From: Nepenthes gracilis
Lineage: Eukaryota > Streptophyta > Magnoliopsida > Caryophyllales > Nepenthaceae
DNA: 64,000 nt
Direction: 5' to 3'
NCBI GenBank assembly: GCA_033239525.1
Contig: BSYO01000020.1
Span: 5,705,892 to 5,769,891 of the forward strand
The stretch's first letter is position 1; every line of letters begins with the position of its first letter. Below are positions 34,620-44,679 of this stretch, piece by piece. Below the pieces are notes generated by a model that worked only from the letters and a program-made list of their open reading frames with translations, was not told the origin of the DNA and did no database searches. The translations under genes and the position numbers were made by a program.

Positions 34620-35730
34620 CTTTGTCAATTAAGTCCGTGAGTCATACGAATTGGGCCTTAGTTAACGACACACCTGTCACGTTGTCGCTAACTTGTTCAT
34701 CCTTACCTTTGAAGCTCGACATGTTGGCAGTGGAGGTAATACTCCCAATTTTGCCATTAAATTTGTGGTTCGAAGGAAAACCATGTAATTGGTAACATTT
34801 ATCCATGACATGGCCAGTTTTATTGCAGTAAGAACACACAGGAGGGGCAGCATTACCAATCTTGAAGCACTGTTGGACAGAATGTCCTGTGATTCTGCAA
34901 TGGACGCAGAAAGGCCTATCTTTCTTCTCGGGTTGAGTGTTTTTCGGGTAATTAGAGTTTCTTGTGGGCTAATGCCACTGTGTTCGAAGGTTGAGCAAGA
35001 GACGGCATTTGATGTTGCTGTTCTTGCTGTTGAATGATAGAGAAAACGCGATTAACAGAGGGAAGGGGATCCATCATCATGATTTGGTCACGGGTATTAG
35101 AATAGGAATCATTCAATCCCATCAAAATCGTATAACACAATCACGTTGGTATTTGTCGGCAAAAATTCTCATTTTGCCGCAATCACAGTTAGGGATGGGA
35201 TCGAAATCAAAAGCTCATCCCCAGAGGGTTTTGAGTTTACCGTGAGTACGTGCTTACGAGTCTTGTTCTTCAAGGAGACTTGCCAACGATTTCTTTAATC
35301 GGGAAGATTCGCGCCCATTCTCGCTGAGTAAACTTCGCGAAGCTCATTCCATCTCACGAGCATCATCAACAAAGGCGACACTTGATTTAATAGAGGGGCT
35401 AATGAGTTTTGAATCCAAGAAACCACCATATCATTACATCGCCCCAGATTTCGAAGAGAGGGTCGTTGAATCACCCGGTTTGTGAACAAGGCCTTCATGA
35501 ACTGGAGCTTATTTTTGCTCGCAAGGCTTGACGCATGGCTCTCAAACTGTGGCGAGTTATCGACGTAAACAACCTGACTAGGGTTATGGCAGGTTGTCAC
35601 CGATTTCCAATCTAAAAGGGTTTGTGAGATCCTCGTAAGGGGTTTGTAAGGGTAAGCGTTCTTGTGACGAGACGAATGGAGGATTGGTTGTATCTGATGT
35701 GGTTTCGGATGGCGTTGGCTGAGTCGCCAT
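34620..35730 (-). pseudogene. Ale-like gag with zinc knuckle
   Basis: ATG at 35730 (MATQPTPSETTSDTTNPPF) lies five bases past the primer-binding site. The frame ends at a TAA near 35581. Gag core remnants follow: FMKALFTNRVIQRPS, LGRCNDMVVSWIQNSLAPLL (35400-35500), MCYTILMGLNDSYSNTRDQI (35080-35140) and the zinc knuckle CSYCNKTGHVMDKCYQLHGFP (CX2CX4HX4C, about 34770-34836; written here as one motif of the family). Pieces are in several frames. Confidence 0.78.
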
Positions 35731-35745
35731 TTTTCTCTGATACCA

Positions 35746-35998
35746 TGTAAAGATTTACACTGCGATGAACATGGGGAAGACGACGAACTGGAAGAGGAAC
35801 GAAGGAGGCAGAACAGGGACGCAGACGGCGGACGCCAAACTCATTCAATTTCAGCTCAAGGAAAAATACAAACCTAATGTCACTTTATAATTACAGCAAA
35901 AGAACCGTAAAGGAAAGAAAAAGAAAATAAAGGAAAATGAATATACACAAATATACAGAATAATATATTTGCCTATTTTCTTATTTATTTTCCTAATA
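35746..35998 (-). repeat. Ale-like 5' LTR (253 bp)
   Basis: Partner of 30980-31235. Its inner end TTTACA (minus strand) directly abuts the primer-binding site. Confidence 0.9.
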
Positions 35999-36162
35999 CA
36001 CTATTTCTTGGTGAATCTCGGTTGGTTCGTTCCGCTTTTATTTTTGGCAATATGATTGCTTTTGTTGATAGCATTTAATTTTATCTAAGTGCATTATTTA
36101 TTCTTAAAAAAATCCTTTTATACATTCCTATAATTTCATTACTCTATTGTAATAAAATTACG

Positions 36163-36307
36163 ATTTGTTTGTAACTTAATTAACTTAGAAGCATGGTGTC
36201 TTTATATATGGTCCTTAGCTTTCTTATTTTAGAATCATTGATGAATTGAATTGATATTAAGAAATTGTAATTCTCTTTTCTACTTACTGGTGATCTCTGC
36301 TTTGGCT
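36163..36307 (+). repeat. Old LTR-like repeat, right copy (partial)
   Basis: Partner of 30010-30155. Similarity stops after GGTGATCTCTGCTTTGG; the CT-rich end of the left copy is missing. Lies just to the right of the Ale-like copia insertion. Confidence 0.5.
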
Positions 36308-37269
36308 ACTTTACCTTCAAGAGCTACCATTATGATGGATATTTAGTAGTATTATATTTGGTCTTTGATTTATTATTTTTATAAATTAGTAATATTTGAT
36401 TATATTGTTTGAATTATACTGATTCCCTAACAAAAAATAGAATTTTTTATCTTGCATTTGGCTGATGTTTATGCATTTATTTGATTGCCCTAGTTATTCA
36501 TTTATTATGTGGTTGAATTTTTTTCCCATAACACATTTGACCTAGCCTTAGATGCTAATTAGTTTGAAGCCTCGAGTTAACAGTTTGCCTAATTAGCCGC
36601 CAACTACCCAACAACTACAAAATCATATAATGGCCATCCAAACTAACCTGTGCCCTACATGTGGGGCAAATTCGTACCTAACTAATTAAGATACAATTTT
36701 AGAAATAAGACCTTAATTGTTAGATGCTGACAATTCTATGGGGCCCCATTGTAGGAATGATCCTTGTAGGCAAGATAGCCAAATATCCCATAAGCGTGGT
36801 CAGTGATGGAAATATTAGTCGTATATATTGATATCGCGGCTCTCAATTCGAATATTTCTTAATGTCATGACAATGCCGTGATACGTTTCCAATTAGGCCG
36901 ATACAGTCAATATATTGGTGAATTGACCTTGTTAGCTCAGGATTTTTAATTTTTTATCCGATATTGATATATATTGTTCGATATATATGATATTGATATG
37001 ATCATGACTAATACTGATACTTATAGTTTCATCCTTGGACACGATTATAGGTCTTAATATTACAATTGAGTGCGGGATTTGGACAATAACTTTGAAATAT
37101 TAGATGCTCTAGTTTTTTCTCAATGGATTCAAGATATGTGCATCATTGCCTTCTTTTGATCTAGTCTTAATATTTCTCATATGCATATAGTGCAGATATT
37201 TGCATCTTTGCCTTCTCGTGATCTACCCCTGTGCTTTCTTTAATCTGTGTTTTTGTTTTTTTTAAACAG
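36308..37269. other. Intron sequence before exon d
   Basis: AT-rich. Around 36800-37010 there are repeated CGATATTGATAT/GATATATATGATATTGATATG motifs that look like a decayed MITE or a related palindromic repeat, without clear ends. Ends in the acceptor TTTAAACAG at 37261-37269. Confidence 0.45.
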
Positions 37270-37446
37270 CCGAGGAGAAAACTACCTAAAGTTAACCGGG
37301 ATCTTGCAGCTCGTCTTGTGAATAATGAAGCTGAAAATGAAAAGAAAGATGCTGTTCAGGCTGATAAGAAAGCATCCAAGAAAAAGAAAGGAATGTCCAG
37401 CGTGATACTTAAAGATCCAAGAATTGAAGAGATGTTCCGAAATGAG
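37270..37446 (+). CDS. EDA7: NOL10-like exon d (59 codons)
   Basis: Acceptor AAACAG before 37270, donor GTAATG at 37447, phase 0. Encodes PRRKLPKVNRDLAARLVN, then an acidic/lysine-rich linker with KKASKKKKGMSS (likely nuclear/nucleolar targeting) and VILKDPRIEEMFRNE. This is the most family-typical exon in the window and shows no damage. Confidence 0.92.
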
Positions 37447-38125
37447 GTAATGTTAAACTGTCGTACACAGATGTCTTCACTCCTCTTCCTGAAGTGATCT
37501 TATGTATGCATTGCTCTTGGGTTGTTTTTGCTGATGAATTTCATGCTACCATGCACAGTTACGTCAATTATGGTCCAGCCAACCAATACTCAAATCTTTT
37601 ATGGCTCTTGAAATGACCCACTCGATTTTGGAGAATAGCGTTGGCAATCATGTTGAGTTATGTTGTCTTTGGATAAGGGAAATCAACAGTAGCGTTGTAG
37701 CTGGCTACCTACGAGGCTCATCTTACCTATCAAAAGAAAAAAAAATTATATTGTTTCAGGATTGTGTGAAATTAAGTTCTTATAGGAAAGCGTCAACCTG
37801 AATGTGTCTAGTCTTGCCAACCCATTAATAACTTGTGTCTGCGTTTATTATTATTATGGATACAGGTTTAATTTGTAGAAGTAGCCTCTTTCATAATGAA
37901 AGATAAAATCTTGTATAGTAGATCTAGAAGTAGTGCGATCCTTTCCGAGATCCCGCGTATAGTAGGTGCTTTGTGCACTGGACTCTTTTATTATTATTAT
38001 TATTATTATCATATTGACCTATAAGTTGAGAGTCTAAATTATGGATATTATTTTTAATTTGGTTAAATTGTTTTCATGAACATACTATAGTTAGTTAATG
38101 TACTTATTAAATGGGATGACTGCAG

Positions 38126-38325
38126 GCATAAAAGTCTTATCAGATGGATTCTTTGCATAAGTGATCCGTTGAGTGGGTTAATATTTTAGGCAATTCATTT
38201 TACTAGGCATGTGCTAAGCCTTATAGACATGAAAACCTCTTTAGATGGAATCTTTGCACCAGTGATCTGTTGGGCGGGTTAATGTTTTAGGCAATTCATT
38301 TTATTAGACGTGTGTCGAGCCTTGT
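38126..38325 (+). repeat. ~101-bp tandem duplication in intron
   Basis: 38126-38225 and 38227-38325 share a core TTTAGGCAATTCATTTTA and flanking text, with roughly 80% identity by eye. Confidence 0.8.
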
Positions 38326-38440
38326 CAATCCATGTACCTACTCAATTATTTTGACCCACATCTGCTAACTCTGTTGTGCTCAGGCAGTATTAGTGGCTCG
38401 TACCAAAAGTTACTGCTACTTCCTTTGACAACACTCGCAG

Positions 38441-38606
38441 TGTAGATTTTGGAGTGAAAGATTAAGTTCTAACGATTGTTGAGAGTTTAATACTAGTTCT
38501 CCAGGGATTGTGCATGTTTTGTGAGTGTAGATTTTGGAGTGAAATATTAAGTTCTGATAGTAAGTGAAAGTTTAATATTAGTTCTCTCGGCATTGTGAAT
38601 GTTTTT
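38441..38606 (+). repeat. 85-bp tandem duplication in intron
   Basis: Both units start TGTAGATTTTGGAGTGAAA (38441 and 38526) and contain ATTAAGTTCT and AGTTTAATA.TAGTTCTC. The 5-bp junction GTGAG is part of the unit. Confidence 0.82.
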
Positions 38607-38879
38607 ATCTAAGTACTGTTATGGTCCTTTCAATGGGGAAGCTTCCATATCTATCAAATGGTTAAGATTAGAAGTTAGGTGGATAAAATGTTGGAGACTA
38701 CATCAAGTGATTTAAATTGTTATTCAATCCATATCATTGATTCCATCAATTTCTAATTTTGGCGGATGGGTAGATATGGGAGTCTCCCCACCTAGAGAAC
38801 CAAGACAGTTCTAGTGTTATCAACATTTATTCTTGTTATTTTGCTGATATCAATTTTTTGTCAATTTTTGCTTGACCAG

Positions 38880-39082
38880 GACTTTCAAATTGATGAGCAA
38901 TCAACGGAGTACAAGGCTCTGCATCCCGTAGCTTTTGAGAAGAAGCCTTCTTTGATAGGAGACTACTTTGATCCTGTTATGGTGGCCGATGGTCAGGGTT
39001 CAAGTGATTCCGATGCTTCAGCAGCTTTGGAGGATGAGCTTGCCGGCCATGGCAGAGTTAAAAAGAGATCACAGGCTCGAAG
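38880..39082 (+). CDS. EDA7: NOL10-like exon e (67 codons plus 2 nt)
   Basis: Acceptor GACCAG before 38880; donor GTAAGC at 39083. Enters in phase 0, leaves with two bases. Encodes DFQIDEQSTEYKALHP, EKKPSLIGDYFDPV, an acidic serine-rich stretch SSDSDASAALEDE and a basic end GRVKKRSQAR. The acidic/basic alternation is usual for this part of the family. Confidence 0.92.
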
Positions 39083-39513
39083 GTAAGCTCTATGACGTGT
39101 TTGGTTTTCCCTCTTAATGTGTAAAATTGTGAGGAAGGTGTAGCGAATCAAACAGATCTAGAATGTTGTCTTGCTAGAAGAAGATTGTAGAAATCAACAT
39201 CATTAGAGCAGTAAAAAATTCTCAGAGTTATTACTTTATTGAACCGAGTTTGTTACATTGGAGAAAGATGAGATGGATCTTTGGAAATCTGACATAGATC
39301 TTTGCGACCGCCTGGACACCGGTGCCTTGTTCATCCATCTACTATTGTGTGGGTCCTTTTGTATCAGTGGTTACACGGGATACCATGCCATTCAGTAGAT
39401 ATCTGCAGTTTCCATTTAATTTTGTTAGTGTTTCTATTATGAGCCCTTCGGATGGTGTTGGAAGCAAACTATTGGTATTTGCTAATAGATCATATTTCCC
39501 TGTAAATTTTTAG

Positions 39514-39718
39514 GTTGTATGAAGTGAAGGACGGCTGGCATGCAGATGCATTTTTTAACCAAACATCGATCCGGAAGGAGGACAATCTTCCAATGGGAGT
39601 GAGGGTTGCTGCCCTCCAGAAGGACCAACGGCCTGGTATCCCAAGGGATTTTAGGGTGGGGCATGGGGGATTAAGAGAGATCTCCATCGTTTCGAGCAGT
39701 TCAGCCATAAATAAATAA
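39514..39718 (+). CDS. EDA7: NOL10-like last exon (67 codons and stop)
   Basis: Acceptor TTTTTAG before 39514; the first base completes an AGG codon from exon e. Encodes LYEVKDGWHADAFFNQ, KEDNLPMGVRVAAL and GHGGLREIS, ending SSSSAINK and TAA at 39716-39718. Relatives have ERVAAL and GPGGSREISF here, so at least three highly conserved positions differ. The 431-bp intron before it has no other feature. Confidence 0.9.
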
Positions 39719-40160
39719 ATAAATATATATATATATATAATGAAAGGATATAAATTGAGATAATTTAACTGTACCATAAATAAAATTGGATGAATGTTGA
39801 GTTTGTTTGATATCCTTGTTTTTGACACTGTAACTACCCTAAATAACACTTTGATACCCGAAATTAGATGATTTTGGAAAGTCAAAATATCCACTTTCTA
39901 ATTATTCAGAGATTTGCATCCAAGGAGGGTAATAAGCTGAAAATATCTCATTAAACCATTCAATATTGAACTTTTAAATCAATCCAAGAAGTGACTAGCC
40001 TAATGAAAAACGAGGTGTAAACAAAATTAATATTATTTATATATCTTTTTATACGCACAAATCTAGCAACATTATTATTTTTAATATGGAGAACGGATAG
40101 AAAGAGTAAAAAAAAGGAAAAAGAAAAAAAAGGGTTAAAATTAGGTATGAAATTGATAAT
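39719..40160. other. 3' flank of the NOL10-like gene
   Basis: Begins with (AAAT)n and a (TA)n run at about 39724-39739. AT-rich, with no clear poly(A) signal cluster beyond several AATAAA-like words right after the stop. Ends at the apparent left border of the Tat element. Confidence 0.5.
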
Positions 40161-41441
40161 TGATGGGTATACCAATAATGAAGCTGGCCCAAAGAAAGGT
40201 CAACGGTTCTTAGTGAAGGCCGGCGAACGTTTCTAACTACCAAGAGGGAGACGGGCCCAGAACCGAAGGCCTATGACGGCCAAAATCAGCGCTACTGCCA
40301 GCGCTAACTTGTTCACAAACGCCAATAACTCGCCGACTACTTGTTGGGCCTTTAGAGGTTTTTGCAACAAGAATGGCCTCTTCCATTCTCTCCACACCCG
40401 TCACTGACGCCCACTCCTCCCTTCGTTTCTCCACGGGCGCTAACAAGCTGACGGTCAACTCAGACGCCGACCGTCGCTCCCTACAAGCCGGGCCTAAGCA
40501 AGGCTCTTTATAGTAATGAGCCTCGACTCACTGCGCCCATCATCCAAAACGGAGGCCAACGACGGACGCCATGAGAGCCACACGCACGCAGACGGCCAAC
40601 CTGTGCCGACTGTCCGCGCCCCGCATCGGGCCCCAAAAAAAGCTCTTACAACAATAATCTGCTGCACCCGCTTAGGGCCCATCAACCATAAAAAGGCCAG
40701 CCACGATCCTCAATGATATTCCACGATCTCAAAGGGAATATCAGTAAGATCGCGCCTTCAAATAAGGAAGGCGCCGAGATCCTTCCAACTCCTTGCACAC
40801 CAAGGAACCTCAACGTAAGGAAGGAGGAGGCTAACTTGGAAAGTGGTTGGATCACCTCGAAGGAAACAATCCTCCACAATGGGCAACAAGCGCCGCCTCC
40901 GTATGAAGGCCGGCCAGTATCCTGTGGACGATCCTCCCTTCCAAAGAAGGAAGATCGCCACCTTTGCCATAAAAAGAAGCTCCGGATCCACCATCCAGCA
41001 TGCTTTCTGGATGCTTCTTCCATACCGATGCACTTCTCTTTCAAGCTAGACCGAGACAAAACCCTAAGTGCTCGAGAGACAAGCTTGGTTCCCAAAGAAC
41101 CAAACTCTCAAACACAACTAACTCCAAGGCAACGAACGGGTCTTTACACACGTTCTCTGCTTTCCCCACCATCCGAGATACGAGAAAGGATTTCGCTTTC
41201 TCAAATGAACAAGACACTCCATTCCCTCTCCCACCAGCTTTATCTCATTTTCAGCTCCTTCCATCAAGGTCAAGTTTCGACTCGAGGGTCGGAGTGTTTT
41301 CTGAGGATTACATCCCGCCTGTTAACGCCCGACCTCTTGTCTGTTTTAGTGGTGTGCGTGATTCGTACTCGGTGAACTAGTTTGCTGGTCAACCATCCAA
41401 AGAATCCGAACTGCTCGAAATCGGATCCTGTGTACGCATCA
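40161..41441 (+). repeat. Tat 5' LTR (left border approximate)
   Basis: The right border is firm: CGCATCA at 41441 directly followed by the primer site. The left border is inferred from a TGATGGGTATACC start and a switch from AT-rich to GC-rich text. No partner LTR is in the window to confirm it. It is GC-rich, with CTTTATAGT (40506-40514) as a possible TATA region. Confidence 0.55.
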
Positions 41442-41461
41442 TTGCGCCATCTCTGGGAAGC
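41442..41461 (+). other. Tat primer-binding site
   Basis: TTGCGCCATCTCTGGGAAG matches the TTGGCGCCGTCTGTGGGAA type used by many plant Tat elements, with three differences. Confidence 0.7.
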
Positions 41462-41524
41462 GCTTACGAAAAGCCTACCACAAAGAATTCGCACAAACTC
41501 TCTCCTCGCTACTTGCCTTGAACA

Positions 41525-43110
41525 ATGGTGAACACGAGAGCACAAGCATAGCGATCCCGCTGAGATGCCGGCACCCCGACTGTGGCCATGCCGCATGTCC
41601 TCAAGGTCAACGGGCCACAGGCGAAGTTCCACCGCCTTCATTCAACAATTTGGAGCAGATCTCAGGCACAATCGCCATGCTTCAATCGCTTAAGCAGCAA
41701 AAAGAACAAAGAACAACAAGCGGCTCCACGAGCAATATTCCCGCCTCCGCCACCAAGAAAGGTGGCCGAGGAAGAAGAAGCCACAAGAGGCCCCTAAAAC
41801 CTGAAACAACTGCTCCGGCTCCTCCCGCGCTCTCGGCCGTAATAGGCCAATGGAACGCCCGGGAGTACATCTCCGACGAGAGCCCAACGGAGAAATCCTC
41901 GATACTCTTGGAAGTAAGATCGCCACACACCGTGGTCGTGTCTCCAAGACACACTGTGTCCACAGAGGCGCAGCTGACCGACCGTCCGATCCTGCCGGAA
42001 ACAAGACAGAGTCGAGGAATTTCAACTCCAAGAGATCGAAGAACGCCACTTCGTGCGATCCACGAGTGGACCAAATCTGAACCACGTGTTCCGTAACGAC
42101 GAGCGCGCCATTGACTTGGACAGTCACCTTTCATCAAAAATCGAACCGTCCACTACCGTCCAAGTTCAAGATGTCATCCATTGACTTATACGATGGGGGC
42201 AGTGATCCGATTGACCACCTGGATCACTTCCGCACCCATCTAAGTCTACAAGGGCTAGAAGACTTGGCGATGTGGCCGGTTCCCTACTTACGCCAAGGGA
42301 GACGCCTTTAACTGGTTCACTGCCTCCTTGACTCACGCCAGCTCATGAACTCACGGACCTCTTCCCGCCAATATGCATCGAGCCGACGAAGAGAAAATGT
42401 TCGTGGCACCTCTCCCACATAAAGCGTAAACCGGGAGAGAACCCACGGCCGCTTCCCGGATCGCCATGGCCGAGGCCGAAGGATTCCTGGGATTACCGAG
42501 GAGACGGTCAAGTTTCATCTCAAGATCGGACTTATGGAGAATTTTTCAAGCACTTGGCCCACAAAATCTCCGGACATTCGGGCGAGGCTAAATCCATTAC
42601 TGGCCTACGTTGTCTGCCAAGAGGCCAACGAGGCAAAACGTCTAACGAGCGGATCAATTCGCCAATCCGGAGAAGGAAAAAGAAAGTTTCTTGGCGGAGA
42701 ACACCCCGCCAGAACAGCGCCTGGCCGGGCCCGCAATGCAGACTTCTGCCCACCACCTTCACCCCCGACGGACACGCGCTCCAATGTCCCGATGTAGATC
42801 CGTGGAGAAAAGTTTCCTCATGGCCAAAGACACGAAAAGGACTCTGAAATCACCAAATACCAGATTTTCACCGCTTCTCCGCCGGCCACTAAACCGAAGA
42901 CCGCAAGACACCGCAGAGAAAAAATCAAGACCTGATTCGCAGGGGACATTTCACTCGATCTGCCAAGGACTCGGACAGAACCGGAACAACCGATGAAGAG
43001 GGGCAGGAGGACGCCGCCGAATCTGTTACGGCAGAGTAGTCAACATGATCACTAACCCGAATTGCTCAGGAGCCCGAAGGACAGCTGAGCAAAGCAGATC
43101 GGGAGGAAGA
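41525..43110 (+). pseudogene. Tat gag, frameshifted
   Basis: ATG at 41525 opens MVNTRAQA, the usual Tat gag start, then a TAG. After a low-complexity basic/proline-rich N-terminal region, the retrotransposon gag domain begins at about 42165 with FKMSSIDLYDGGSDPIDHLD and HFRTHLSLQGLEDLA, then fragments over several frames to about 42800. QGTFHSICQGLGQNRNN (about 42935-42990) matches the spacer before the protease. Confidence 0.72.
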
Positions 43111-43600
43111 AGCAACAACGTAGTAGACAACATCATTAGCTTTAGTGATTGTGATTCAATCATGTAATCTCCCCATGCCGCCCACTCCTCCCTGTAATTT
43201 CGGCACTCGTTTCGATGGTACTGGATCGCAACTGAAGCTGAAGTCTTTATTGATAATGGTAGCTCTAAAGACTTGCTTTTTATTTGGACGCTGCTTTAAA
43301 TTAGGCCTAAAAAGAACCAACTAAAACCTCAAGGACCTTTATACGGCCTTGATAATGAACCGTGCCCGTTCAAGGGACAATCCAATCGAAGTCACCCCCG
43401 GGCCTACCAAAAAATAGTAAGTCGTATGCTAACCTTTCTAGTGGTTGACACATTCGCCTCTGTGTACAACGCGATACTAGGCAGGCCGTGCCTAAACGCG
43501 TTTGGGGCAGTCGCGTCAATCTGACATCTAAAAATAAAATTCCCAATACCTACGGCTGGAGAAGTTCTCGGGAGATCGTGTCACTGGCGACTGCATGGGC
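43111..43600 (+). pseudogene. Tat protease remnant
   Basis: Pieces in order: NVVDNIISFSDCDS (43120-43160), the active-site block IDNGSSKDLLF (about 43249-43281), LTFLVVDTFASVYNAILGRP and LNAFGAVAS (43430-43510), HLKIKFPIPTAGEVLG (43525-43572). The pattern of catalytic D-N/S-G followed by ILGRP is that of gypsy aspartic proteases of the Tat type. Interrupted by stops. Confidence 0.75.
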
Positions 43601-43779
43601 CCGCATTGCCTCAGTGGCAACGCGCACGGGGGAGAACCGGGCACGGTGGGAGAACTCGATCACCGAGACGAGACCACCTTGCAGCAAGCGTAGCCCGGTG
43701 AAGCCACGGATCTGGTCCCACTGACCTCGGGGAACCAGATAAGTGTGTCCAGATTGGCAGCCACTCACCGGGCCGCCAC

Positions 43780-44670
43780 GCGATGAATTGATCGCTTCTA
43801 CGAAGGAACACAGATTTTTGCCCGACTCCCGCATATGCCCGGAATTTTAGCCGAGGTGATGGTCCACAAGTCAGGCCTTGATCTGCACTAAAGTCTTGGC
43901 CAAATGGAACGAGGAACTTACTCCGCTGAAAAATTGATCGCCATCCGAGAGGAGAGTGAAGAAACCGCCGACGCAGTTTCTATTAGGAAAGTCCAAATCT
44001 TGATTGGCTCTCAAACGTCATCCCGGTTAAGAAGAGTAAATCTAAAATGGTGAAATGTGCGCCGATTTTACCGACGCCAACAAGGCCCGCCTAAGGATGC
44101 CTTTCCTCGCTCGGATTGACCCGCTGGTTGACTCCACTACAGTGGCACGAGCCGCTAAGCTTCATGGATGCTTATTCGGCTACAACCAGATCGTATGAGT
44201 CCAGAAGACGAGGAGCATACCTCGCTCATGACGGGACTGTGGCACCTATTGTTATAGGGTCATGCCATTCGGAACAAGAAATCGAGCCACCTTACCAAAT
44301 GATTAAAGAACAGATGTTCAAAAGCAAATTGGTCACAACATGAAGGTCTACGCGACGACATGCTCACCAAGAGCGTAGTCACTGCACCACATACGTGACT
44401 GAAGAGTCATTTGGGGGTGCTCACAGCACTAAATGAACAACCAGCCAAGTGTGTCTTCGTAGCTCTCAGAAAGTTCTCGGTTTCCATCGTCTCGAGGGAT
44501 CGAGGCAAACCTGCAAGATTAAGGCCCCGGCCGATACGGCCTCCCCCGAGAGCGTAAAAGACGCCCAAATGATTGACCGGACGGCTGGCCGCTTCGTCCC
44601 GCTTCCAGCAAAGTCGAGACAAGTACTCACTCTTCTTTTTAAAGCCTTAAGAGGGACAAAGTCTAACTGA
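43780..44670 (+). pseudogene. Tat reverse transcriptase remnant
   Basis: SFMDAYSA (44155-44178) is the FMDAYSGYNQI block. CRVMPFG-like, EVYVDDM-like and FGV..GKFLGF-like pieces follow in changing frames. The catalytic box is broken by a one-base frame change: VYA then, in the next frame, DDMLTKS (44346-44372). SQKVLGFH and SVKDAQMIDRTAGR (44464-44590) mark the thumb region. Not functional. Confidence 0.7.
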
Positions 44671-44679
44671 TTCTGGATG

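Larger units (their letters stand above)
30980..35998 (-). mobile_element. Ale/Retrofit-like Ty1-copia element, full length, inactive
   Basis: Short LTRs (30980-31235 and 35746-35998) bound a minus-strand element of 5,019 bp, with perfect CACTA duplication at 30975-30979 and 35999-36003. The PBS TGGTATCAGAGA is at 35734-35745 on the minus strand. On the minus strand a GGGG polypurine end abuts TATTAGG at 31235, so the LTR appears to run TATTAGG...TTTACA, a non-canonical TA..CA termination. Order: gag, protease, integrase, RT, RNase H. The RT frame is intact over 400 codons; the rest has stops. It sits inside the older LTR element, in an intron of the NOL10-like gene. Confidence 0.9.
37447..38879. 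other. Intron with two local tandem duplications
   Basis: Holds an (ATT)n microsatellite at about 37989-38009 and two separate direct duplications described as repeats (38126-38325 and 38441-38606). Ends in GACCAG. Confidence 0.7.
7976..39718 (+). pseudogene. EDA7: NOL10/ENP2-like nucleolar protein gene, 3' half, transposon-expanded and probably inactive
   Basis: Six exons joined by GT-AG introns encode about 334 residues of the conserved C-terminal half of the NOL10 family (yeast Enp2, plant EDA7). These are WD40-repeat nucleolar proteins needed for 40S subunit/18S rRNA maturation. Landmarks in order are the TSIEP and SGLMMLALDC block, FIPALGLAPKWCSYL, IGTNLLRAYMHG, RKLPKVNRDLAARL, a lysine-rich stretch KKASKKKKG, DFQIDEQSTEYKALHP, an acidic/serine region, and LYEVKDGWHADAFF. 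Introns are 119, 20,588, 8,167, 1,433 and 431 bp. The 5' exons for the WD40 propeller are absent from the window. An in-frame TAG lies at 8317-8319, and several normally invariant positions are changed (for example GHGGLREIS where the family has GPGGSREIS). I infer a decaying or duplicate copy, but a sequencing error at the stop is not excluded. Confidence 0.85.

Noticed and set aside
40713..41641. A 220-codon + strand frame and overlapping frames near 41 kb
   Set aside because: It spans the Tat LTR and ends just before the primer-binding site. GC-rich LTRs commonly give such frames, and no domain is visible.
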